A stretch of 64,000 bases of DNA, taken from NCBI RefSeq assembly GCF_031326225.1, contig NZ_CP133720.1:2666001-2730000 (forward strand), written 5' to 3'. Both the position numbers and the translations under genes were made by a program. Within the stretch, counting starts at the first letter, position 1, and each line of letters opens with the position of its first letter. This DNA comes from Undibacterium cyanobacteriorum (GTDB lineage Bacteria; Pseudomonadota; Gammaproteobacteria; Burkholderiales; Burkholderiaceae_D). The notes beneath the pieces are model-generated. The model did not search any database. It worked only from the letters and a program-made list of their open reading frames with translations, and was not told the DNA's origin. Below, one piece after another: positions 51,546 through 59,514 of this stretch.

Positions 51546-52829
51546 TTATTTCAAGTTATAGAATGCGTCGCGACCTGGGTAACTAGCGATTTCGCCCAAA
51601 TCTTCTTCAATGCGCAAGAGTTGGTTGTACTTCGCCATACGATCAGAACGAGACATGGAACCTGTTTTGATCTGCAAAGCATTGGTGCCCACTGCGATAT
51701 CCGCAATCGTGCTGTCTTCTGTTTCGCCAGAGCGATGTGAGATCACGGCTGTGTAACCAGCGCGTTTCGCCATTTCAATCGCGGCAAAAGTTTCAGTCAA
51801 GGTACCGATTTGGTTAATCTTGATCAAGATGGAATTAGCGATACCTTTTTGGATACCTTCCTTCAAAATCTTCGTATTGGTCACGAACAAGTCGTCACCA
51901 ACGATCTGTACTTTCTTGCCCAAACGTTCAGTCAAGATCGCCCAACCTTCCCAATCGCCTTCAGCCATGCCGTCTTCGATAGAGATGATTGGGTACTTGT
52001 CGCACCATGTCGCCAACAAGTTCGTGAAATCAGAAGAAGATAAAGTCAAACCTTCACCTTCGAGGTGGTACTTACCATCTTTGTAGAATTCACTTGCTGC
52101 GCAATCCAACCCGAGGGCGATTTGTGTGCCTGGTGTGTAACCTGCAGTCTCGATCGCTTGAATAATCAACTTGATCGCTTCTTCGTGGTTTTCTACGGAA
52201 GGAGCAAAACCGCCTTCATCACCCACCGCTGTCGTCAAGCCTTTGTCATGCAAGATTTTCTTCAAGCTGTGGAAGACTTCGGCGCCATAACGAATCGCTT
52301 CACGGAAGCTTGGTGCGCCAACCGGAATGATCATGAACTCTTGCAAGTCCAAGTTATTGTCTGCGTGTGCACCACCGTTGATGACGTTCATCATTGGCAC
52401 TGGCAATTGCATTGCGCCAGAACCGCCGAAATAACGGTACAGTGGCAAGCCCGCTTCTTCAGCTGCCGCTTTTGCGACTGCCATCGACACGGCCAACATC
52501 GCATTCGCACCCAAGCGGCTCTTGTTTTCAGTGCCGTCCAAGTCGATCAAAGTGCGATCCAAGAAAGCTTGTTCATTCGCATCCAAACCCATAATCGCTT
52601 CAGCGATTTCAGTATTGATGTGTTCACAGGCTTTCAACACGCCCTTGCCCATGTAACGTGACTTATCACCATCACGCAATTCGATTGCTTCGCGTGAACC
52701 AGTCGATGCGCCAGATGGTACCGCTGCACGGCCCATCACGCCGGATTCCAATAACACGTCGCATTCCACAGTTGGATTGCCGCGTGAATCAATCACTTCA
52801 CGACCGATAATATCAACGATAGCACTCAT
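51546..52829 (-). CDS. eno: Enolase
   Basis: The 427-residue enzyme converts 2-phosphoglycerate to phosphoenolpyruvate. Motifs are DIIGREVIDSRGNPTVECDV, PSGASTGSREAIELRD, VGDEGGFAPS, SIEDGMAEGDWEGW, ILIKINQIGTLTET and VISHRSGETEDSTIADIAVG. Length is normal. Its promoter should lie in the gap to kdsA. Confidence 0.99.
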   Translation of the reverse strand: MSAIVDIIGREVIDSRGNPTVECDVLLESGVMGRAAVPSGASTGSREAIELRDGDKSRYMGKGVLKACEHINTEIAEAIMGLDANEQAFLDRTLIDLDGTENKSRLGANAMLAVSMAVAKAAAEEAGLPLYRYFGGSGAMQLPVPMMNVINGGAHADNNLDLQEFMIIPVGAPSFREAIRYGAEVFHSLKKILHDKGLTTAVGDEGGFAPSVENHEEAIKLIIQAIETAGYTPGTQIALGLDCAASEFYKDGKYHLEGEGLTLSSSDFTNLLATWCDKYPIISIEDGMAEGDWEGWAILTERLGKKVQIVGDDLFVTNTKILKEGIQKGIANSILIKINQIGTLTETFAAIEMAKRAGYTAVISHRSGETEDSTIADIAVGTNALQIKTGSMSRSDRMAKYNQLLRIEEDLGEIASYPGRDAFYNLK

Positions 52830-53130
52830 TCAAAATCTCCTAAGCATTCAAAATACAATCAAAATAAAAAGGCTCAAAACAGAGCTAACTCGTGGTGCAC
52901 GACAAGCACAAGTGTTCGGGTACGAACTTGTCACATCGCGGCAAAATATTGATGTTCTCAATCGTTTGCTTTTACTCTCAGCTTCAACACACGCTTATGG
53001 TTTTGAAGCGATTTTTGCAGTCCACAATTCACCAAGATTTGGTGATGAAATTTCTTGTTCATTTAAGGACGAAAATCGTCCTTCAATTCTTATTCCCTAC
53101 CGTTCAAGGCGAGGGAACATTGCCGACTCG

Positions 53131-53200
53131 TAGGGTCGCTATAACCCGACTAGCTCGAGTACTCAATTGTTTGGCGGCGCGGGTTGCACCCGCCCTACAA
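53131..53200. repeat. Inverted pair of GTAGGG-type repeats in the eno-kdsA gap
   Basis: TCGTAGGGTCGCTATAACCC (about 53131-53155) and GCGGGTTGCACCCGCCCTAC (about 53178-53200) are related sequences in opposite orientation, each with its own hairpin. They resemble dispersed extragenic repeats. The remainder of 52830-53230 shows no gene. Confidence 0.55.
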
Positions 53201-53232
53201 TTTTCTATCCCCGACTTGTTCAGCACATCCAC

Positions 53233-53278
53233 AAAAAAATTTGCCCCGCAATGCGATGAAGCTGTGCGAGGCATTTTT
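53233..53278 (-). terminator. Terminator of kdsA
   Basis: On the minus strand GCC and CGCA pair with TGCG and GGC around a loop, followed by AAATTTTTTT. It begins a few bases after the kdsA stop codon. Confidence 0.75.
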
Positions 53279-53280
53279 TC

Positions 53281-54135
53281 TTAGTTAAAACTTGATTCTA
53301 AAAATCCGTTTTTCTTGACCACGCGATCAAGATCCATCAAGGTCGCCAGCAACTCTTTCATACGTCCCAATGGAACCGCGTTCGGGCCATCTGACATGGC
53401 TTGCGCTGGATTTGGATGCGTTTCCATAAACAAGCCCGAGATACCAACGGCCACCGCTGCGCGCGCCAAGACAGGCACGAATTCACGTTGACCACCAGAA
53501 GAAGTACCCTGACCGCCTGGCAACTGCACTGAATGCGTCGCATCAAATACGACTGGGCAATTAGTCTCGCGCATGATGGCCAAGGAACGCATATCTGACA
53601 CTAGATTGTTATAGCCAAAGGACACACCGCGCTCACAAGCCATGAAATTATCTTCTGGCAAACCTGCTTGTTTGGCTGCGTGACGCGCCTTAGCGATCAC
53701 ATTGATCATATCGTGCGGCGCCAAAAATTGGCCTTTCTTGATATTGACCGGCTTACCAGACTGCGCACAAGCTTGAATGAAATCGGTTTGACGGCACAAG
53801 AACGCCGGTGTTTGCAACACATCGACCACTGCAGCAACTGGCTTGATTTCATCGATTTCATGAATATCAGTCAGCACTGGCACGTTCAATTGTTTTTTCA
53901 CATCGGCCAAAATTTCCAAACCTCTTTCCATGCCTAAGCCACGGAAAGAGGTGCCGGAGGAACGGTTGGCTTTATCAAACGAAGACTTATAAATGAAAGG
54001 AATCCCCAACTCTGTGGTGATTTCTTTCAAGGCGCCTGCTGTGTCCAAAGCCATTTGATGGGACTCGATCACACATGGTCCAGCGATCAAGAAAAATGGC
54101 TGATCTAGTCCAACGTCAAAACCGCATAATTTCAT
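53281..54135 (-). CDS. kdsA: 2-dehydro-3-deoxyphosphooctonate aldolase (Kdo-8-phosphate synthase)
   Basis: The 284-residue enzyme joins PEP and arabinose-5-phosphate into Kdo-8-phosphate for the inner core of lipopolysaccharide. Motifs: PFFLIAGPCVIESHQMALDT, FIYKSSFDKANRSSGTSFRG, PVLTDIHEIDE, FLCRQTDFIQA, KKGQFLAPHDM and VFDATHSVQLPG. A GGAAGGATAAAG site precedes the ATG, 27 nt after pyrG. The order pyrG-kdsA-eno is common in this lineage. Confidence 0.98.
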   Translation of the reverse strand: MKLCGFDVGLDQPFFLIAGPCVIESHQMALDTAGALKEITTELGIPFIYKSSFDKANRSSGTSFRGLGMERGLEILADVKKQLNVPVLTDIHEIDEIKPVAAVVDVLQTPAFLCRQTDFIQACAQSGKPVNIKKGQFLAPHDMINVIAKARHAAKQAGLPEDNFMACERGVSFGYNNLVSDMRSLAIMRETNCPVVFDATHSVQLPGGQGTSSGGQREFVPVLARAAVAVGISGLFMETHPNPAQAMSDGPNAVPLGRMKELLATLMDLDRVVKKNGFLESSFN

Positions 54136-54162
54136 ATCTTTATCCTTCCGACGTCGTCGAAT

Positions 54163-55815
54163 TTAAGCTTGCTCAGTTTTGCCGAGCTTGGCGCGTTTAT
54201 GTGCAATCGCCGCTTTCGCATAGGCGGTAAACAAAGGATGTCCATCGCGCGGTGTCGATTTAAATTCTGGGTGGTATTGCACGCCCAAGTAGAATGGATG
54301 CACATCCTTAGGCAATTCGATAATTTCGCACAAGTCTTCGGTTGGCGTACGAGCAGAAACCACCAAGCCCGCATCTTCAACGCGTTTCAGATAATGGTTA
54401 TTCGCTTCGTAGCGATGGCGATGACGTTCAGTCACGACGTTGCCATAAATGTCTGCCGCCAAAGTATTGGCTTGAATCGCGCAAGTCTGCGCACCCAAAC
54501 GCATCGTACCGCCGAGATCCGAGTTCTCATCGCGCACTTCGACTTTGCCGTCATGGCTTTGCCATTCGTTGATCAACGCAACCACGGGTTGTTCTGTTTC
54601 CAAATCGAACTCGGTCGAATTCGCTTTACTCAAACCAGCTTTGTTACGTGCATATTCGATCAAGGCGACTTGCATACCGAGGCAGATGCCGAGGTAAGGA
54701 ATCTTATTTTCACGGGCATAACGCGCTGCCAAGATCTTACCTTCGACACCACGCTTACCGAAACCGCCTGGCACCAAAATCGCATCGTATTTTTCCAATG
54801 ATTTGGTACCGTTTGCTTCGATTTCTTCAGAGTCGACGTACTCGATATTGACGCGGCTTTCTGTATGAATGCCAGCGTGACGCAGGGCTTCCGTCAAAGA
54901 CTTATAAGACTCCGTCAAATCAACATATTTGCCGACCATGCCGATCGTGACTTCTTCTTTTGGATTTTCCAAAGCATAGATCAACTTATCCCACATGCTG
55001 AGATCAGCTGGTTTTGGTGAGATGCCCAAAGTCTCGCACACGATGCGATCCAAACCTTGGTCATGCAACATTTGTGGAATCTTGTAAATGGTGTCGGCAT
55101 CCCACACCGAGATCACACCTTCTTCTGCCACATTGGAGAACAAGGAAATCTTGGCGCGTTCATCATCAGGAATACGACGGTCAGCGCGGCACAGCAATGC
55201 ATCAGGGAAGATACCGATTTCGCGCAATTTTTGTACGCTGTGCTGAGTCGGCTTGGTTTTCAATTCGCCTGCAGAAGCCAAGTAAGGCACCAAAGTCAAA
55301 TGCACGAAAGCAGCAGACTTTTTGCCGCCACGCAAACTCAATTGACGTGCTGCTTCCAAGAACGGCAAGGATTCGATATCACCCACCGTACCACCAATCT
55401 CCACCAAAGCCACGTCAAAACCAGCGGCACCGCGATGGATAAATTCTTGAATTTCATTGGTGATGTGTGGAATAACTTGAACTGTTTTACCCAAGTATTC
55501 GCCACGACGCTCTTTACGAATCACGGATTCATAAATCTGGCCAGTCGTGAAGTTATTCACTTTTTTCATCTTGGCTGAGATGAAACGCTCATAGTGCCCC
55601 AAGTCCAAGTCGGTCTCAGCGCCGTCATCTGTGACGAACACTTCACCGTGTTGGAACGGACTCATGGTACCCGGATCCACGTTGATGTACGGATCGAGTT
55701 TGAGCATAGTAACTTTGAGACCACGCGATTCAAGGATCGCAGCGAGAGAGGCAGCGGCAATGCCCTTGCCAAGTGAGGAGACGACGCCCCCGGTAACGAA
55801 TACGAACTTAGTCAT
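54163..55815 (-). CDS. pyrG: CTP synthase
   Basis: The 550-residue enzyme aminates UTP to CTP with glutamine. The synthetase half shows MTKFVFVTGGVVSSLGKGI, LKLDPYINVDPGTMSPFQHG and EVFVTDDGAETDLDLGHYER. The glutaminase half has LVPGGFGKRG, the nucleophile cysteine in LGICLGMQVALIEYARN and HPEF near the end. The start at 55815 matches the family; the eight upstream codons do not. It leads the pyrG-kdsA unit. Confidence 0.99.
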   Translation of the reverse strand: MTKFVFVTGGVVSSLGKGIAAASLAAILESRGLKVTMLKLDPYINVDPGTMSPFQHGEVFVTDDGAETDLDLGHYERFISAKMKKVNNFTTGQIYESVIRKERRGEYLGKTVQVIPHITNEIQEFIHRGAAGFDVALVEIGGTVGDIESLPFLEAARQLSLRGGKKSAAFVHLTLVPYLASAGELKTKPTQHSVQKLREIGIFPDALLCRADRRIPDDERAKISLFSNVAEEGVISVWDADTIYKIPQMLHDQGLDRIVCETLGISPKPADLSMWDKLIYALENPKEEVTIGMVGKYVDLTESYKSLTEALRHAGIHTESRVNIEYVDSEEIEANGTKSLEKYDAILVPGGFGKRGVEGKILAARYARENKIPYLGICLGMQVALIEYARNKAGLSKANSTEFDLETEQPVVALINEWQSHDGKVEVRDENSDLGGTMRLGAQTCAIQANTLAADIYGNVVTERHRHRYEANNHYLKRVEDAGLVVSARTPTEDLCEIIELPKDVHPFYLGVQYHPEFKSTPRDGHPLFTAYAKAAIAHKRAKLGKTEQA

Positions 55816-55839
55816 TGCAGAAGGTGCGCTAAGGCACAA

Positions 55840-56249
55840 GCGGGAAATTCGAATTATACCTCATTCGCTCCGATGAAGAAATACGCGGATGAGATTTTTT
55901 AATGTCAAATCATTACTTTTCTTATTGATTTACCAGACAATCGAAGGCCATCAGCGTAAGTGCATTGAGAGCGCAATAAAAACTCAATTTAGAGAAAATA
56001 AAACAATGGCAATAAATCAAACCACGCGAGCGAATTCAAGACAAGCGCATCGAGTCATGCGATTTTACGCAGCAATTTAGAAGTATTGATCGACAATAAA
56101 AGCCGCATTCATATCGACAGCACCAGGCTTTTCAGTAACACTCGCAGTTTGGTAAAGAAACACTACAGGCGATCACACCATCAGTCTGCAAGTAGGATTA
56201 AGCAGACGATCAACCGTACCTAAGACTGACGCTTTCGATAGCAAAAACC
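55840..56249. other. Gene-free gap between pyrG and the Mpo1-like gene
   Basis: An AT-rich stretch of about 400 bp. Short frames occur (for example 55889-56080), but none has a ribosome-binding site or a recognisable product. It should carry the promoters for pyrG (minus) and the Mpo1-like gene (plus). Confidence 0.6.
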
Positions 56250-56591
56250 ATGTTCAAACTTATTCAATGGCAATGGCGCGAATATCAAGACTTTCATGCC
56301 AACAAAAGCAACTTACTAATTCATATCTTTGCAGTGCCCGCTAATTTGGCGGCACAAATTTCGGCCGCATGGGCCGCCCTTCACGCAAATTGGCTTATCC
56401 TCGCGCTGAGCCTAGTGATGGTCGCTGCCTCCATCGCCGTGCAGGGAATCGGTCACAAAAAAGAGCGTAATCCATCGATTCCTTTTTCAAGTCCGTGGAA
56501 CGCCCTTTCGCGCTTAATGGTAGAACAGTGGATCAACTTTCCGCGCTATGTTCTCAGCGGCGCTTGGTGGCGTGCGTGGAAGCAAGCTTGA
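56250..56591 (+). CDS. Mpo1-like / DUF962 family membrane protein
   Basis: The 113-residue protein has WREYQDFHANKSNLLIHIFA with the conserved spaced histidines (H-x3-N-x4-H) of the Mpo1/YGL010w family, two central membrane segments (PANLAAQISAAWAALHANWL, ILALSLVMVAASIAVQGIGH) and a C-terminal motif with HKKERNPSIPFSSP. Yeast Mpo1 is an iron-dependent dioxygenase acting on 2-hydroxy fatty acids; whether this bacterial member does so is unknown. Confidence 0.82.
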   Translation: MFKLIQWQWREYQDFHANKSNLLIHIFAVPANLAAQISAAWAALHANWLILALSLVMVAASIAVQGIGHKKERNPSIPFSSPWNALSRLMVEQWINFPRYVLSGAWWRAWKQA

Positions 56592-56646
56592 TCCATAGGT
56601 GTTCCCACGATGTTGACCGTCTCCCATTTTGCCAAAGTTCGATAAG

Positions 56647-57246
56647 ATGAACTTCACCAGTCAGCTCTTCACGCCAGGTGTGCAGGCCTTACTCGAACCT
56701 GCACTGTTTGCTGACACGAAGTTCCCGAACATCGATCATCCACACATCTTTTTGCGCCCAATTGAAAAGGATGATTTCAGTACTTGGTTTGCCTACTTGA
56801 GCTTGCCTGTAGTCCAACAGCACATCAGTTGGCGCCCCAGGAGCTCGCAAGACTTACAAGAATTCATCAGCAACCATCGTTGGAACACATCGAACCAACA
56901 ATTTAAGTTTGCGATTGCCGACAAAGATCATGGCAAGCTATTGGGCACCATTGGGTTTCACAGTCTTTCGACGGCGCAAAGAAGCGTAGAAATCGCCTAT
57001 GATCTACACCCACAATTCTGGGGCAAAGGCATCATGCGTTTTTGCTGCGACGCCCTATCAAACTGGGCACTTCGCGAGGCGAAACTGAATCGCTTACAAG
57101 CCACTGTTCTTGAGCACAACCAAGCCTCGCTCAAAGTCTTGCAGAATTGCGGCTTTCAGACCGAGGGCCTACTCCGCAATTACAAAGTTGTTGATGGCAT
57201 TTCACGCCACTATTGGATGTTATCGCGCATCGCTGGCGACAAATAA
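56647..57246 (+). CDS. GNAT-family N-acetyltransferase (RimJ/RimL-like)
   Basis: The 199-residue protein has HIFLRPIEKDDFSTWFAYLS, GTIGFHSLSTAQRSVEIAYD, LHPQFWGKGIMRFCCDALSN (acetyl-CoA binding) and RLQATVLEHNQASLKVLQNC followed by GFQTEGLLRNY. This is the RimJ/RimL type of GNAT that modifies protein N-termini or small amines. The ATG at 56647 is preferred over the TTG at 56629. The acceptor is unknown. Confidence 0.9.
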   Translation: MNFTSQLFTPGVQALLEPALFADTKFPNIDHPHIFLRPIEKDDFSTWFAYLSLPVVQQHISWRPRSSQDLQEFISNHRWNTSNQQFKFAIADKDHGKLLGTIGFHSLSTAQRSVEIAYDLHPQFWGKGIMRFCCDALSNWALREAKLNRLQATVLEHNQASLKVLQNCGFQTEGLLRNYKVVDGISRHYWMLSRIAGDK

Positions 57247-57361
57247 GAATTGGCGACGCGATCACCAAAATAAGGCTCAAATTCTCGCAGTGGGCTGCGG
57301 GCTGGCGGCTGTGAAATCAAGAGTCGAGACAATTCAGAATCGGGTAGTGTAATGATGTGCA

Positions 57362-57404
57362 GCGCTTGAAAAAGAGCAAACTTGCCCCTCACTTTTTCAA
57401 GCGC
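57362..57404. terminator. Strong inverted repeat between the GNAT and LpxR genes
   Basis: GCGCTTGAAAAAG pairs perfectly with CTTTTTCAAGCGC over a 17-nt loop. It lies between two converging genes (GNAT plus, LpxR minus), so it may end both transcripts although no long U-run follows. Confidence 0.6.
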
Positions 57405-57425
57405 AAAGGGAAACAGGCCTCTACC

Positions 57426-58403
57426 TCAGTAACGTCGTCCAATCTGAATCTTCGCAAAATTCTGTGCACCGTCGGCATTTTTCATTTGCTCAATCTCATT
57501 GCCGCGTCGAATAATTGATGCCCAGAATTGCCATTGCCCCCATTGATATTGATAGGCTAATTCGGCTTCAGGCACAAAGCGTTTTGGGCTGACCGCTAAA
57601 TCTTGCTGACGAAAATATGCGCCTTGAATGGTGGCGTTGTAGGCGACCAAGCGACCGCCCAAACGCGCTTGTATAAAACTAGCAGATTCGCTTGGCAAAG
57701 CGTTAAGCACGCCCCAACGCCACACCAGATCTGCGCCCGCATCAGTAAAAATATTCCCCAATCGGACCGCAGCGCGAAGCTGTAAGTCACTGTCTTTCGA
57801 AAGGTTCAAACGCGGATAAGCATAAGCAAACTTTGAAACGACTCCCCATTCCTGCTTCAATTCCGTACTCCAAGCTTGAGGCAGAGGTTGATTCAACAGG
57901 CGATGCAAATGGGTTTGTGTCCACTCACCACCGGCGCAAGGTCCAAAGCAACCGAATTCGAGTCCAAAGCTATAAGCCTCACCACTCCTTGTCGTCTGGT
58001 CTTTCTGTAGGCCCAGATACAACCAACCGGCATAAGGATGATCGTATTTTGACAGTTGCTGCGGTTTGAGTTTGATGTCAGATGCGGTGTACAGATCTTG
58101 GCCAATTGTCCAACTATAGGTCGTCAACACACCGTCGCGCAATAAACTTGTTCGTTGCAATAAGTGATTACCGCTGGTGTAAAAACCGTCGTCTCGCTTC
58201 AACAGCAAACTGTCATTTTCAACATCGAGCACAAATGACTTCTGCCCCTTGTTTTGCACTTCTTGATAATCCGAAAGCGTAAAAGATAAACTCAAGCCCT
58301 GCTGTTGTGCTTGAGCTTGCACGGAAGGAGACGCGATGGCCATCCCAAGTGCCATCAATGGAAGTACTGTAAGGCGAGTATTGAACTGAGGTTTGAAAGA
58401 CAT
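57426..58403 (-). CDS. LpxR-type lipid A 3'-O-deacylase
   Basis: The 325-residue protein has a signal peptide (TVLPLMALGMAIASPSVQAQ) and the pattern of LpxR: an N-terminal VENDSLLLKRDDGFYTSG, DHPYAGWLYLGLQ and GPCAGGEWTQTHLHRLL, followed by amphipathic strands and a C-terminal QIGRRY. LpxR is a calcium-dependent outer-membrane barrel that removes the 3'-acyloxyacyl chain from lipid A. The start at 58403 has GGTGGGA upstream. Position of the active His is inferred from the motif only. Confidence 0.85.
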   Translation of the reverse strand: MSFKPQFNTRLTVLPLMALGMAIASPSVQAQAQQQGLSLSFTLSDYQEVQNKGQKSFVLDVENDSLLLKRDDGFYTSGNHLLQRTSLLRDGVLTTYSWTIGQDLYTASDIKLKPQQLSKYDHPYAGWLYLGLQKDQTTRSGEAYSFGLEFGCFGPCAGGEWTQTHLHRLLNQPLPQAWSTELKQEWGVVSKFAYAYPRLNLSKDSDLQLRAAVRLGNIFTDAGADLVWRWGVLNALPSESASFIQARLGGRLVAYNATIQGAYFRQQDLAVSPKRFVPEAELAYQYQWGQWQFWASIIRRGNEIEQMKNADGAQNFAKIQIGRRY

Positions 58404-58589
58404 AGAAATCCCACCAATCGAAAAGATGGCAATCTTGAAAAGCATTGCATGCTGCTGAGGCCTCGCACAGAAACGGTGCTAGTGATGAGGCGTGATTATC
58501 ATCATTTTACCCTAGTAGCCGCACCTAACTAGATGCTATCAAACCACAAAGTTCATCGGTGAATTGCCATTGCTTAGCGCAAGGTGATA

Positions 58590-59402
58590 CTAAGTTGTCG
58601 AGCTCGAACGCTGCAACAGACGCTGCAACATCTGGTGGCAAGCATCTGCGGTCTTTTCAGGAATTTCCATGGGCAGCAAATGCCCGGCCGGCAATTGCAC
58701 GAAGTATTCGCCACACATGCGTCGGGTGGCGGACAGTCCTCCCTGGCGACATTCGATGGACTCCGTCCCACCGACAAAACCGAGCGGGACCTTTAATCCT
58801 TTGCGAGCAATTCGTCCCAAATTACCCGGAAGCGTCACATAAATTTGACTCTCGATATCGCGCGTGAACTTTAATGTGATGCCTTCTGGATGGGGTATCG
58901 TGCCAGCATCAACGTAATCACGCAAAACCTGCGGCGGCCATATGGCGAATTTATCCTTTGCCGAAAAATGCTCGAAAGCCTCCTCTTTGTCCTTCCACAT
59001 GATGCGGCGCTTCAAAGAAAACTGTGCTGGAGAATAGCGATCCAATAGCCCTAGCACTCTGAAAGTCTTGAGGAACATCGAACGCCACCCCGTCACTACG
59101 GGTGAATCAATCATCAGCACACAGCGTACCAAGTCTGGTCGGCGACTCGCTGCCATCAGCGACAAAATGCCGCCGAGAGAATGCCCCAACAGTATCACAG
59201 GTTCTTGATAATTCTTCTCAAGCGTGTCAATCAACTCTTGCACCAGATAAGGCCAATTCGTGGTCACTGGATACGCCGGATTATGTCCGTGCATTTCCAA
59301 AAAACGAATATCGTAATGGGCCTCGAGCTCAGCAAACATTTGCCGATACGATCCCGCTGGAAAACTGTTGCCATGACAAAAATGAACGATGGGTTTGCTC
59401 AT
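58590..59402 (-). CDS. Alpha/beta hydrolase
   Basis: The 270-residue protein has IVHFCHGNSFPAGSYRQMFA (oxyanion-hole region), the nucleophile elbow VILLGHSLGGILSLMAA and a C-terminal LPAGHLLPMEIPEKT with the likely catalytic histidine. The substrate is unknown; esters or acyl compounds are possible. The start at 59402 has GAAGGCG before it; a longer frame adds a poorly conserved leader. Confidence 0.88.
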   Translation of the reverse strand: MSKPIVHFCHGNSFPAGSYRQMFAELEAHYDIRFLEMHGHNPAYPVTTNWPYLVQELIDTLEKNYQEPVILLGHSLGGILSLMAASRRPDLVRCVLMIDSPVVTGWRSMFLKTFRVLGLLDRYSPAQFSLKRRIMWKDKEEAFEHFSAKDKFAIWPPQVLRDYVDAGTIPHPEGITLKFTRDIESQIYVTLPGNLGRIARKGLKVPLGFVGGTESIECRQGGLSATRRMCGEYFVQLPAGHLLPMEIPEKTADACHQMLQRLLQRSSSTT

Positions 59403-59514
59403 ATCGCCTTCTAAAAAAAGGGTGAGAAGAAATCGAACGATTTGTGAGGCAGCTAAGCTCCAACAGAAAAGCATACGCATCTGGCAAACAATTATTCCCG
59501 CCGTGCCACCTTTC

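Noticed and set aside
51810..52661. Long plus-strand frames opposite eno
   Set aside because: They are antisense to a complete enolase gene and reflect its codon pattern; the same holds opposite dnaK, pyrG and gcvT.
55889..56080. 63-codon frame between pyrG and the Mpo1-like gene
   Set aside because: No ribosome-binding site, unusual composition and no similarity that I recognise.
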